From CBDFLD01 sp965249005 (lineage in GTDB: Bacteria; Acidobacteriota; UBA6911): a stretch of 64,000 nt of DNA. The translations under genes and the position numbers were made by a program. Location: the NCBI GenBank assembly GCA_965249005.1, contig CBDFLD010000022.1, positions 496,001 to 560,000 on the forward strand, written 5' to 3'. The notes under the pieces were generated by a model that saw only the letters and a program-made list of their open reading frames with translations, did not search any database and had not been told where the DNA came from. Positions 43,959 through 51,907 of this stretch are shown here, in pieces (positions within the stretch are counted from its first letter, which is position 1; every line of letters begins with the position of its first letter).

Positions 43959-44825
43959 CTACACGATTTCCAACTTATCGATCAGGTGGCTGAAGAAATC
44001 GACCGACCAAACCTCCACGGATTGGGGATCCGATAAGAACGGTAACGCTTCGGCACGTGCCTTGTCGACGTCGAGTGCCCGGACCGCGGCATGAATCATT
44101 TCGACGAGCACGGCCTTTCCGAGCGGGGAGCTATCGGTGTAGTCGCCGGAGTGTCGCATCCGCTGTTCCAGATGGCTCAGATGCAGCTGAGGATGGTTGG
44201 CTACGTACCAGACAAAGTCGTACCAATCCCTCCCCTTTACCCGATTCCGCCACCTGCGACAGAGCAGTGCGTGCATCTTGCCTGCGAAAAGGTCAGGCGG
44301 CTTATAGGCTCGCACGGCAAAAGGAATGGGCTGCAATACAGGGACGACCTCGGTCTCGAACCCGCCGGGGGGGTCGAGATCGACTTCGAGCCTGATCCTC
44401 AGTCGCTGCGACGGGTGCAAGCCGCGCAGCAAATGGCGGTCTGATTCTATGACGATCATCTGCTCAATGGTATTGGTCTTGATGAACGCGGATTCGATAG
44501 CGCTCTCCTTGCGCTTTCCTCTCGTTTCGAACGTCACGTCAAAGCCGAAGCTCGCAATCTCCTGCCTCAAGGCCGAACCATATGGCGCCAGCGAAAAGTC
44601 AGATCTAGAGACCAGTAACGAAAAATCAAGATCCTCTGAATATCGATCGAGACCGTGTAAGACGCGCAGCGCCGTTCCGCCGTAAAAGGCTGCATGCTCG
44701 AAGAGCTTGCTGCGCCAGAGGCCAAGCAGAGCCAGCTGCTGGAGAATCTCGCGAAGGGCATTGATGGCTTGATCTGCCGTGTTCTGGGGATAGCGATCCA
44801 ACATCCGTTGGATGGCTGGGTTCAT
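43959..44825 (-). CDS. abiEii: AbiEii-type nucleotidyltransferase toxin
   Basis: A 288-aa member of the AbiEii/AbiGii toxin family (PF08843). The nucleotidyltransferase core is visible in FYGGTALRVLHGLDRYSEDL followed by DFSL, with the paired acidic residues in EDLDFSL. RVKGRDWYDFVWYV is the typical C-terminal helix motif. Such toxins modify RNA 3' ends and block growth, acting as type IV toxin-antitoxin and phage-abortive systems. Its ATG overlaps the antitoxin stop by four bases (44822-44825), so the antitoxin is translated first. It is convergent with the DUF3604 gene (18 bp). The gene looks intact. Confidence 0.88.
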   Translation of the reverse strand: MNPAIQRMLDRYPQNTADQAINALREILQQLALLGLWRSKLFEHAAFYGGTALRVLHGLDRYSEDLDFSLLVSRSDFSLAPYGSALRQEIASFGFDVTFETRGKRKESAIESAFIKTNTIEQMIVIESDRHLLRGLHPSQRLRIRLEVDLDPPGGFETEVVPVLQPIPFAVRAYKPPDLFAGKMHALLCRRWRNRVKGRDWYDFVWYVANHPQLHLSHLEQRMRHSGDYTDSSPLGKAVLVEMIHAAVRALDVDKARAEALPFLSDPQSVEVWSVDFFSHLIDKLEIV

Positions 44826-45475
44826 GAGACGTCTCCGATCTGCGTTCGCAGGTAATCGCCTAGCAGCCGTATTTTGCGCGCTCCATAGCCTTCTGATATT
44901 AGGTCGAGCAGGTGGCGGTCAATTCCGGCCAGTTGATCAGGATCCACGCGCAGGTCTTCCTTCAGATAGGTATCGAAATCAGCGCCTTTTCGCGGTGTGA
45001 AGCGAGTGTCCGCCCAGACCTTGTCCACCAGAGCCTTGGCAGGTGATGCAATAAGGAAATGCCGACCAGGTTCCAGCGTTTGTTGATCCACGCCAGTATT
45101 GTACTTTCGCAGAGCCAGTGTCCGGTATGTGAACCTGCCCAGAAATGTGTCGAACTGCCGAGTTTTTGCGGTCGTCACGGATGTTACGATCTCGACACGC
45201 TCTGGTATCAACCGATAGAAGCTCAGAGCGTAGTCCAGACTGATATAGGATGGACCGTAAATCAGATTCGCAAGAACCTCCTTCGACCACGGGCCACGGC
45301 GGTAGTCTTCCCCAAAGACGTATAAGCCCTTCTTGACTCGGATGATCTCACCGGACCTGAGCATGCGGGTGATCTTGTCCCGCGGGCTGGCATAGCGACG
45401 CAAGGAATCGATGAGCTGTTGGTAGTCAAATACCTCTGCTTGTACGGCCCTTCGAAGATCGTTGATGGCTGCCAC
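44822..45475 (-). CDS. abiEi: AbiEi-type antitoxin / transcriptional regulator
   Basis: A 217-aa protein starting with GTG. An N-terminal winged-helix region (ITRMLRSGEIIRVKKGLYVF) is followed by the AbiEi C-terminal domain (YGPSYISLDYALSFYRLIPE and SPAKALVDKVW). AbiEi proteins repress their own operon by binding inverted repeats and antagonise the toxin without direct contact (type IV). A perfect 7-bp inverted repeat lies upstream at 45503-45527. It forms the first gene of the two-gene operon with the AbiEii-type toxin. Confidence 0.85.
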   Translation of the reverse strand: MAAINDLRRAVQAEVFDYQQLIDSLRRYASPRDKITRMLRSGEIIRVKKGLYVFGEDYRRGPWSKEVLANLIYGPSYISLDYALSFYRLIPERVEIVTSVTTAKTRQFDTFLGRFTYRTLALRKYNTGVDQQTLEPGRHFLIASPAKALVDKVWADTRFTPRKGADFDTYLKEDLRVDPDQLAGIDRHLLDLISEGYGARKIRLLGDYLRTQIGDVS

Positions 45476-45502
45476 GGCAGATACCTTGCCATAATAGTTC
45501 CG

Positions 45503-45527
45503 GTATGTCTATAACAGCTCGACATAC
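45503..45527. promoter_or_regulatory. Inverted repeat, candidate AbiEi operator
   Basis: GTATGTC and GACATAC, separated by 11 bp, centred about 40 bp upstream of the GTG start of the antitoxin. The position suits autoregulation, as is known for the AbiE family; binding here is inferred. Confidence 0.5.
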
Positions 45528-45547
45528 TTGATGGGTTTTGTCAAACA

Positions 45548-46987
45548 TTAGCGCCGACCGCCCGGGTCCTCGTCGTGGGCATCTTTCATCACGTTCGCCA
45601 TTCGCTCGACCCGCTCGGAATGGTCACTAGCAACGTCGTTCGTTTCGCCCAGGTCCATCGATAGGTTGTAGAGCTGGATCGGGGCGTCGGGGTTTTCCTG
45701 CACATCGTAGCGGACGGCTTTCCAGTCTCCCTCGACCACCGCAATCCGACCGCCACGCTCGTAAAACTCCCAGTACAAATATGCATGCTTGTTTTGCTCC
45801 TCAGACCGGCCCAGCAGTGTCGGCACCATCGATAGTCCGTCGGTCGGTCCCGCGTGCTCCACGCCCGCCAGCTCCAACAACGTGGGAAACACGTCCTGGA
45901 AACCACTGACGTGATCTGAGCTCTTCCCTGCGGGGATCGTGCCCGGCCAGCGAGCGATGAAGGGCACGCGGACGCCGCCTTCGTACAGGTCGCGTTTCAT
46001 ACCGCGCAGAGGGCCATTGGAATCGAAGTACTCCATCTCGTGACCGCCCTCCTGATGAGGACCGTTGTCGGAGGAAAACATCACGATCGTATGCTCGTCG
46101 ATCCCCAGTTCCTCGAGCAGCGCGAAGATACTACCCATGTCCTGGTCGATGTACTGCATCATCCGCGCGAAGCCCTTCTCTTGAGCTGGCCAGGGCTTGT
46201 CCTTGAACGGGCCGTGGTCCGGCACGCGCATGCCGTCGCCGTCGATGCGCTCCTCGACACCGCCTTCGTTATTGGCGTGCGGGATGTTCGGGGCGTAGTA
46301 ACACAAAAACGGTTTCTCGCTCGACGCTCGGATGAACTCGAGCATCTCCTGGGCAATTAGCTGGGGGGCGTAGTCCACCGCGACCTCGGCCACGCCCAGG
46401 CCTTCCCTGAAGCCGATGCTGCGCTCTTTCCAGGACGCGTAGAGCTGGTTCTTCAGTGGCTCCTTCTTGCCGTTGCGCACCAAAAACTCCGGGTAGTAGT
46501 TGTGCGCGTGAAACATGTTGACGTAGCCGTAGAACTCGTCGAAACCGTGCCGCGCCGGGTCGTCGATCGGCGGCGGGTTGCCGATGCCCCATTTCCCAAA
46601 GCAACCCGTGCGGTAGCCGGCCTGGCGCAGCCGCGTCGCAAACGTGACGTCCTCCGCCGTGAGGTGGACCGGACCGTTGCCCCGGATGCGCGCATGGCCG
46701 GTGTGCAGTCCGGTCAGCAGTACGCAACGTGAAGGCGCGCACACCGTCGACCCGGCGTAGTGGCGGTTGAAGCGTATCCCCTCGGCGGCCATGCGGTCGA
46801 GGTTGGGCGTTTCGAGCGTCTTCTGCCCGTAGCAGCTCAGGTCGCCGTAGCCCAGATCGTCCGTGAGGACGTAGATGATGTTGGGTGGACGCTGTTCAGT
46901 CGGGGGCTCGGCTAAGTCGACGCAGCCCAGGGCTGCAGCTGTCAGAGCCAGTACGACCGACACGGTCGTTGGTTTATGCTTGATCAT
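45548..46987 (-). CDS. Sulfatase (arylsulfatase A-like) lipoprotein
   Basis: A 479-aa enzyme with a lipoprotein signal (VVLALTAAALGC). NIIYVLTDDLGYGDLSCYG holds the metal-binding Asp pair, and CAPSR (Cys83) with LTGLHTG is the formylglycine-generating sulfatase signature C-x-P-S-R. MFSSDNGPHQEGGHE gives the C-terminal metal ligands. It hydrolyses sulfate esters, probably of carbohydrates, in the periplasm. It needs a formylglycine-generating enzyme or anaerobic maturase, not in the window. A fragment ending GADPSRE lies directly upstream on the same strand (46994 onward) and may be the debris of a former neighbour. Confidence 0.92.
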   Translation of the reverse strand: MIKHKPTTVSVVLALTAAALGCVDLAEPPTEQRPPNIIYVLTDDLGYGDLSCYGQKTLETPNLDRMAAEGIRFNRHYAGSTVCAPSRCVLLTGLHTGHARIRGNGPVHLTAEDVTFATRLRQAGYRTGCFGKWGIGNPPPIDDPARHGFDEFYGYVNMFHAHNYYPEFLVRNGKKEPLKNQLYASWKERSIGFREGLGVAEVAVDYAPQLIAQEMLEFIRASSEKPFLCYYAPNIPHANNEGGVEERIDGDGMRVPDHGPFKDKPWPAQEKGFARMMQYIDQDMGSIFALLEELGIDEHTIVMFSSDNGPHQEGGHEMEYFDSNGPLRGMKRDLYEGGVRVPFIARWPGTIPAGKSSDHVSGFQDVFPTLLELAGVEHAGPTDGLSMVPTLLGRSEEQNKHAYLYWEFYERGGRIAVVEGDWKAVRYDVQENPDAPIQLYNLSMDLGETNDVASDHSERVERMANVMKDAHDEDPGGRR

Positions 46988-47090
46988 GTTCGATTACTCT
47001 CTCGAGGGATCTGCACCGGGCAGACTAAGGTTGTCGACCAACCAGATGTCGAAACGCGGAACACCCACCGACGTCGCAAAGCTTTGGCCG

Positions 47091-47234
47091 TCAGGGTGGA
47101 GACTTTTCGACTTCCAGGTGTAGCGCCGGATCTCCATCACAGGCTTCGTCCAAGAACGCAACCCGCTCATTCGGCTCCAGCTCCAGAGCCTCGTGATAGA
47201 GCTTCGCTATTTTGGTCCAGCGCTCCGGTTTCAT
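47091..47234 (-). pseudogene. Remnant of a Ser/Thr kinase gene (first 44 codons)
   Basis: An ATG at 47234 reads MKPERWTKIAKLYHEALELE and continues ...FLDEACDGDPALHLEVEK before a premature TGA at 47091-47093. This is the N-terminal leader found in the kinase at 54201-57179 (MRPERWQQISQVYNAALERQ), but the kinase domain is gone. Beyond the stop, in another frame, lies the C-terminal debris of a different protein (VPRFDIWLVDNLSLPGADPS) ending just before the sulfatase ATG. The simplest reading is a deletion that removed most of the kinase gene. Confidence 0.7.
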
Positions 47235-47805
47235 CGCTGTCGCTGAGCTCATTCCGTAGCCAGGCCTGCGCCAAACTCCAGTCTCGCAGGACGGTCCGGT
47301 GCGAAGTCTTCAGCACCTCGGCCGTCTCCTCGACGCTCAGCCCTCCAAAAAAGCGCAACTCCACGATCTGGCTCTTTCGCTCGTCAAATTCCGCCAGCTT
47401 CCGCAGAGCCTGATCCAGTGCCACCAAATCCTCCCCGCGCTCGCGTGATACGGCAAGTCCTTCGTCCATAGAAATCTGCCGAGCCTGACTTCCACCTCTT
47501 TTTTGATAGCGGCGCGAGCGCGCGAAATCGACCAGGATCCGGCGCATCAGTTGAGCCGAGAGGGCGAAAAAGTGAGCCCTGTCCTGCCAGCGCACCCGCC
47601 GGGATCCGGCCAGGCGCAGATAGGCTTCGTTGACCAGAGCGGTGGTTTGCAGGGTGTGGCCCGATCGTTCTCCCTGCATGTAGTGATGGGCGCGGCGGTG
47701 GAGCTCCTGATAGACCAATGGAGTCAGCTTCTCGAGGGCATGCTCGTCCCCCTGGCTCCAGGCATGCAGTAGCTGGGTAACTTCATGTGCGGAGGGTTTC
47801 GACAT
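47167..47805 (-). CDS. ECF-type sigma-70 factor (Acidobacteriota TIGR02999 type)
   Basis: A 212-aa sigma factor. Region 2 is seen in ALEKLTPLVYQELHRRAHHY, HTLQTTALVNEAYLRL and AQLMRRILVDFARSRRYQKR; region 4 in LDQALRKLAEFDERKSQIVE and LSVEETAEVLKTSHRTVLRD. The ATG at 47805 (MSKPSAHEVTQLL) matches the family start; the frame is open to 47874. Such sigma factors are encoded just ahead of a Ser/Thr kinase and are presumed to be controlled by it. Here the partner kinase is only a 44-codon remnant overlapping this gene's 3' end, so the sigma factor is now orphaned. Confidence 0.9.
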   Translation of the reverse strand: MSKPSAHEVTQLLHAWSQGDEHALEKLTPLVYQELHRRAHHYMQGERSGHTLQTTALVNEAYLRLAGSRRVRWQDRAHFFALSAQLMRRILVDFARSRRYQKRGGSQARQISMDEGLAVSRERGEDLVALDQALRKLAEFDERKSQIVELRFFGGLSVEETAEVLKTSHRTVLRDWSLAQAWLRNELSDSDETGALDQNSEALSRGSGAGAE

Positions 47806-48004
47806 GGAACCCTCTGTGGATAGTTTCTGAGTGAACCCGAATCGCTTTTCATCATAGCACAACCCTTGCCACAAGGGCTGTTAAGGAGCCAGGGCGCCAT
47901 GAAATCATTTTTGTTGGCACATTTTCCCCGCGTTCGCGCCTCTGTGGATGGCAGCAGGAATGGCCCTGATGCCAGCCAGAACATGGCGAGAACAAGGAGG
48001 GCAT

Positions 48005-48427
48005 ATGAAGAAGCAACCGATGGGCGTTCTAGGAATTTTGAGTCTCTGCATCGTGCTCGGCGCGGGATTTGTCCAGGCACAATCACTCAGCAAGATGAAG
48101 GTCGACGTCCCCTTTGATTTTATCGTCGGAAAGACGATCTGTTCCGCGGGGGAGTATGTCTTGGACCGCCAACACGGGATGCCGGTGTGGAGAATCGAAA
48201 GCGAAGATGGAAGGGCGTCCGTTCGCGTCTTTACCGCGGCGAAACAAACCGACAGTGTGCAGGAAAAAGGAAGGCTGACCTTTAACAAGTACGGAGACAC
48301 ATACTTTCTCTCGGAGATCACGACACCGGGGACCAATAGGGCGGCCGTTCTTGCCAAACCTACCTTGGAGTTGGAGCTCGCAGTCAACCGGACGGGGGTG
48401 CAAACTTCGATTCCCGTGGAGCCGTAA
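48005..48427 (+). CDS. Small exported protein of unknown function
   Basis: A 140-aa protein with a signal peptide (MGVLGILSLCIVLGAGFVQA). The ATG at 48005 follows an AAGGAGG site, so I prefer it to the upstream Met at 47948. The mature part starts SKMKVDVPFDFIVGKTICSA followed by GEYVL. I recognise the VPFDF(I)VG..T.P(S)AGEY pattern from many uncharacterised Acidobacteriota exported proteins of this length. It is predicted to be a small beta-sandwich. It stands alone, divergent from the sigma factor gene, and is followed by a hairpin terminator at 48475-48500. Confidence 0.75.
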   Translation: MKKQPMGVLGILSLCIVLGAGFVQAQSLSKMKVDVPFDFIVGKTICSAGEYVLDRQHGMPVWRIESEDGRASVRVFTAAKQTDSVQEKGRLTFNKYGDTYFLSEITTPGTNRAAVLAKPTLELELAVNRTGVQTSIPVEP

Positions 48428-48474
48428 GTGGGCAGTGGCTATCGTGCACCAAAAAAGAAACCGAAGCGGATCTT

Positions 48475-48500
48475 GGGGGCCTCTCGATGTAGGCCCCCTT
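48475..48500 (+). terminator. Hairpin terminator after the small exported protein
   Basis: GGGGGCCT, 8-base loop, AGGCCCCC, followed by TTGTGTG. Perfect 8-bp GC stem with a weak T-tail, about 50 bp past the stop. Confidence 0.6.
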
Positions 48501-48584
48501 GTGTGCCTCTATGAGCTAGTTGGCCGTCGCTGCGATTTCGAGAATTACAATATGCCAGTCGGGTCAATCAGCGGCAGTGCAGAT

Positions 48585-48833
48585 TCAATCCGTGAGATCT
48601 TCGAATTTTGTCAGATCCTTGCTTTTACCGGTGAGAACGCCGCGGTCGATCAACGCCCACAGTCGCTTGTTTTGGGAAATCAAGAGCGCCTCCAAATCCG
48701 TGTCTTCGTCAACGGGAAGAAGTACGGCTCGGGTACGGCCGTTCTTTGTAATTAGAACAGCTCCGGTATCGGGCAGTTCTTCAATCACCCGACTGAGATT
48801 GTTTTTGACCTCGCGCAAACTTTCCGTTTTCAT
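48585..48833 (-). CDS. Phd/YefM-type antitoxin, apparently orphan
   Basis: An 82-aa protein beginning MKTESLREVKNNLSRVIEEL with ITKNGRTRAVLLPVDE, the Phd/YefM N-terminal DNA-binding fold. The start at 48833 gives the standard family beginning; the frame is open to 48908. Such antitoxins neutralise a RelE/Doc/PIN toxin encoded just downstream. Downstream on this strand (48428-48584) there is only 157 bp and no toxin gene, so it is an orphan or its toxin has been lost. The upstream neighbour, a crotonase gene, is divergent. Confidence 0.75.
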   Translation of the reverse strand: MKTESLREVKNNLSRVIEELPDTGAVLITKNGRTRAVLLPVDEDTDLEALLISQNKRLWALIDRGVLTGKSKDLTKFEDLTD

Positions 48834-48907
48834 AACCGTATTTTCCCTTGCTTCCCAAATCATCTCAAGATAGAAACCTCTACAAATAACCTTTGGGGGT
48901 AACAACA

Positions 48908-49678
48908 ATGAATGTGTTGGTCGAGCGGAGTGGTCCGGTTACAACAGTGATCATCAACCGGCCTGAGCGGCGAAATGCGGTGGACGAGCAAACTGCCAGC
49001 GAGCTTCTGGCGGCTTTTGAGGCGTTCGAAGCAGATGAGGAATCCGCGGCAGCGGTTCTCGCCGGAGCTGGCGGGTGCTTTTGCGCGGGCTGGGATCTGA
49101 GATCATTCGCGGAAGATGGCTTCCCGGAGTCTTACGATCCGGAAGGCGACGGCGCACTCCAGGTGTCGCGGCGCCTCATGAGCAAGCCGGTGATCGCCGC
49201 CGTGGACGGCTACTCCGTGGCCGGGGGTCTCGAGCTGGCCGTATGGTGTGACCTGCGAGTGATGGAGGACGATGCCATATTCGGGGTGTTCTGTCGGCGT
49301 TTTGGCGTGCCCCTGATCGATGGCGGCACCATTCGCCTTCCCCGATTGATCGGGGCAAGCCGCGCCCTGGACATGATCCTGACAGGCCGCCCCGTCGGCG
49401 CCGAGGAAGCGCTCGCCTGGGGCCTGGCCAACCGTGTCGTTCCAAAGGGCCAGGCACGTGCGGAGGCGGAAAAACTCGCCCACGAAATGGCACGTTTCCC
49501 CCAGGTTTGCCTCCGGGCAGACCGGATGTCGTGCCACCGCCAGTGGGGCTTCGACATTGCCGAGGCGTTACGGTTCGAGTCCCTGAACGGAGACCGGCCG
49601 CTTCGAGAGGAAGCGCGCAACGGCGCCAGCCGCTTTGCGGGCGGGCGCGGACGCCAAGGGTCGTTTGACAGCATCTGA
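48908..49678 (+). CDS. Crotonase / enoyl-CoA hydratase-like protein
   Basis: A 256-aa cytoplasmic protein of the crotonase superfamily. The CoA-binding and oxyanion-hole motifs are present: AGAGGCFCAGWDL and KPVIAAVDGYSVAGGLELAV. The segment CRRFGVPLIDGGTIRLPRLI lacks the two catalytic Glu residues of classical enoyl-CoA hydratases. The reaction is therefore not certain; isomerase, hydrolase or non-hydratase roles are possible. The ATG at 48908 is used, with GGGGGT upstream. A CaiB-type CoA-transferase follows after 9 bp, so the two form an operon for a CoA-linked acid pathway. Confidence 0.88.
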   Translation: MNVLVERSGPVTTVIINRPERRNAVDEQTASELLAAFEAFEADEESAAAVLAGAGGCFCAGWDLRSFAEDGFPESYDPEGDGALQVSRRLMSKPVIAAVDGYSVAGGLELAVWCDLRVMEDDAIFGVFCRRFGVPLIDGGTIRLPRLIGASRALDMILTGRPVGAEEALAWGLANRVVPKGQARAEAEKLAHEMARFPQVCLRADRMSCHRQWGFDIAEALRFESLNGDRPLREEARNGASRFAGGRGRQGSFDSI

Positions 49679-49687
49679 GGAGACCCC

Positions 49688-50947
49688 ATGGAAAGCCCCA
49701 AGGAAACGCCCGAGCAGACAAAAGACGCATTCTACCGGGAGGCACGGTCCGATCTTGCCGGACCACTCGACGGGGTCCGGGTACTGGATGTGACCACATC
49801 CTTGGCCGGCCCGCGATGTAGCTGCGTGCTGGCGGACTATGGTGCCGAGGTAATCAAAGTCGAGGTGCGTCATCCCGGCGATGTCGCCCGCAAGTTACCC
49901 CCCATGCTGCCGGAAACCGATCCGCTCGACTCTCACGTGCACGCCACCATGAACCGCAACAAGAAAAATCTCTGCCTGGACCTACGGCGCGAGCAAGGTC
50001 GAGACGTTTTTCACCGCCTGGCACAAGGCACAGACATCGTGGTGGAAAACTTCAAGCGCGGCACCCTGGCCGGTTGGGGCTGCGGCTACGAACAGGTCCG
50101 GCGGACAAAACCGAATATCGTCTACGTCTCCATTACAGGGTTCGGACAGTACGGACCCTACGCCGGGCGGCCCGGTTACGATCCCATCGCACAAGCAATG
50201 TCGGGTTTCATGCACCTCAATGCGGCCAGCGACGATGCCATGCCAATGAAGGCACCCGTTTTCTTGGCCGACGAGCTCGCCGGCCTGCACGCCGCCATGG
50301 CTGCCACGGCGGCATTGCACCATCGAAACCGAACGGGGGAAGGACAACACGTCGACGTCTCGCTACTGGACGCCATAATCGATTCGACGACCGGGATACT
50401 CTCGCTGGCCGCCCAAGGAGTGCCGACACCGCGGCTGGGCAACAACTATAGCTTTGCCACGCCCGCCACGGCTTATCGCTGCAAAGACGGTTGGGTCTTC
50501 ATCCTCGTGGCGCTCGACACCCACTGGAAACAGGTCACCGAATTGCTCGAAAAGCCGGAACTGGCAGAAGATCCGGACTATGCCACGCTCGCGGATCGGT
50601 TGAAAAAGAGAGCCGAGATCGACCGAATGCTATCGGATTGGTTCGGCGCCCAAGCACGCGACGATGCCCTCCGAGAATTCGAAAAGCGGGGTCTCGCCGC
50701 CGGTCCGATCCTGACTCCCGCGGAAGCCGTTTCAGACCCTCACGTCCTGGCGAGGGAGGCGATTCAACAAGTCCCCGACGCGCCCGGCACTTGCCGCCTG
50801 TCGGGCCCGTCGGCCAAGCTCTCTCGCACCCCGATCCGGATCCGCAATGGAGCACCCACACTCGGAGAGCACACCAGCGAGATCCTGACACAGGCCGGCT
50901 TCTCCAGCGAAGAAATCGAGGAGCTGGAGGGAAACGAGATTATCTGA
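49688..50947 (+). CDS. CaiB/BaiF family (class III) CoA-transferase
   Basis: A 419-aa cytoplasmic enzyme that moves CoA between carboxylic acids. LDGVRVLDVTTSLAGPRCSC followed by VLADYGAEVIKVE is the family N-terminus. DIVVENFKRGTLAGWG and ITGFGQYGPYAGRPGYDPIA include the catalytic Asp in the GYD motif. A C-terminal AAGPILTPAEAVSDPHV and LGEHTSEIL complete the family pattern. Length is typical. It is in an operon with the crotonase gene (9-bp gap), preceded by a GAGGAGA site. A 22-bp perfect palindrome lies 12 bp after the stop. The acid substrate is not known. Confidence 0.92.
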   Translation: MESPKETPEQTKDAFYREARSDLAGPLDGVRVLDVTTSLAGPRCSCVLADYGAEVIKVEVRHPGDVARKLPPMLPETDPLDSHVHATMNRNKKNLCLDLRREQGRDVFHRLAQGTDIVVENFKRGTLAGWGCGYEQVRRTKPNIVYVSITGFGQYGPYAGRPGYDPIAQAMSGFMHLNAASDDAMPMKAPVFLADELAGLHAAMAATAALHHRNRTGEGQHVDVSLLDAIIDSTTGILSLAAQGVPTPRLGNNYSFATPATAYRCKDGWVFILVALDTHWKQVTELLEKPELAEDPDYATLADRLKKRAEIDRMLSDWFGAQARDDALREFEKRGLAAGPILTPAEAVSDPHVLAREAIQQVPDAPGTCRLSGPSAKLSRTPIRIRNGAPTLGEHTSEILTQAGFSSEEIEELEGNEII

Positions 50948-50959
50948 GTCTCAACCACT

Positions 50960-50981
50960 CAACTCGGTCCGGACCGAGTTG
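50960..50981. terminator. 22-bp perfect palindrome after the CoA-transferase gene
   Basis: CAACTCGGTCC followed by its exact complement GGACCGAGTTG. No loop and no T-run, so a terminator is only one possibility; it could be an operator. Placed 12 bp after the stop and 45 bp from the end of the convergent PIN gene. Confidence 0.4.
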
Positions 50982-51026
50982 GCACCACTCCTTGCAGGCG
51001 GTCGAGTCCGTGCTCACCTCGCTCGC

Positions 51027-51449
51027 CTAACCCTCGTCTATTTGAGAGACTGCCAGCCCCAACTGTCGGGCCGCATCGCACTGCCGTCTATCAGCGGACA
51101 CAAACAAATCGCAGCCTGCGCGCCGAGCAGTAGCGAGATGCACGGCGTCCATTGCGCGGAGCGGTGCGGATTCGAGACAGAATATGGCTTCCTGTAGAAT
51201 GACGGGGGAGATTTCGACCAACATGGCCTGTCGGAAATCAGCTATCGCGTCTTTCTTGAGCGAGGAGTAATGCTCGGCCGTGATGGCGTTGTCCCGCCGC
51301 AGGCGGTTCAGAGCAGACACGAGCTCGGGAACACATACAACACTGATAACAATTTCGGTAGCCTCGGCGCATTTCGCCAGTACTGTTTCCGTTCCAGGTT
51401 CACGTAAGTAGCGCTTGGCGAGGGCCGAGGTATCAAGATAGGCTCGCAC
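51027..51449 (-). CDS. PIN-domain (VapC-like) ribonuclease toxin
   Basis: A 140-aa protein with the PIN-domain acidic triad pattern: Asp6 in MRAYLDTSALAKRYLREPG, Glu in VVCVPELVSAL, Asp in LRAMDAVHLATA and the later LFVSADRRQ. VapC toxins cleave tRNA or rRNA. Its start abuts the antitoxin stop with a one-base overlap (51449), so the two genes are translated together. The gene is convergent with the CoA-transferase. Confidence 0.87.
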   Translation of the reverse strand: MRAYLDTSALAKRYLREPGTETVLAKCAEATEIVISVVCVPELVSALNRLRRDNAITAEHYSSLKKDAIADFRQAMLVEISPVILQEAIFCLESAPLRAMDAVHLATARRAGCDLFVSADRRQCDAARQLGLAVSQIDEG

Positions 51450-51673
51450 TAACGCCCCTTTTCCCTTTCCTCGAGAACGATTCTGCTCAAAGAGACTCCA
51501 GTGTCCTCGAGCGGGTGAGCATGATTCCAGCGTTCTCCTTTCCCGGTTGCATATGGTGAAAGAATAGCGACAGGCTTGCCGTTCCTATAGACCTCTATGG
51601 ATTCCCCTTCCTCCACCGCATCGAAGTATTTCTTGGCGTTGTTTCTTAGTTCGGAGAAGGTGACCGTGATCAT
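51449..51673 (-). CDS. Phd/YefM-type antitoxin partner of the PIN toxin
   Basis: A 74-aa antitoxin beginning MITVTFSELRNNAKKYFDAV, then EEGESIEVYRNGKPVAIL, the Phd/YefM DNA-binding fold. The C-terminal part (LSRIVLEEREKGR) would contact the toxin. It is encoded directly ahead of the PIN toxin with a one-base overlap. An inverted repeat at 51735-51768, about 60 bp upstream, is a likely autoregulatory operator. Confidence 0.85.
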   Translation of the reverse strand: MITVTFSELRNNAKKYFDAVEEGESIEVYRNGKPVAILSPYATGKGERWNHAHPLEDTGVSLSRIVLEEREKGR

Positions 51674-51734
51674 GCCTTATACCCCTGGTTACGGACGATC
51701 CGTTGCTGAGCTGCCCATTGAACTTTTCTATACG

Positions 51735-51768
51735 ATATGACATGATATTGTACATATTAATGTCATAT
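51735..51768. promoter_or_regulatory. Inverted repeat, candidate antitoxin operator
   Basis: ATATGACAT and ATGTCATAT, perfect 9-bp arms with a 16-bp AT-rich spacer, 62 bp upstream of the antitoxin start and about 140 bp upstream of selO. It fits a Phd-type operator; it could also affect selO expression. Confidence 0.55.
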
Positions 51769-51907
51769 TGCGCAAGGCGAGCTAGCGCGCCGGGCGGCGC
51801 TCCTCTACATATATATAGAGCATAACCACAGGCCATGCCTCGCGTTCCGGTATGGTATCCTGACTCTGGTAGCTCGGGACAACATCCCTATTATTAGGAA
51901 CCGGAAA

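Noticed and set aside
47091..47093. TGA in the kinase remnant as selenocysteine
   Set aside because: No Cys is conserved at that place in the paralogue, and the frame after it is not kinase-like; it is decay.
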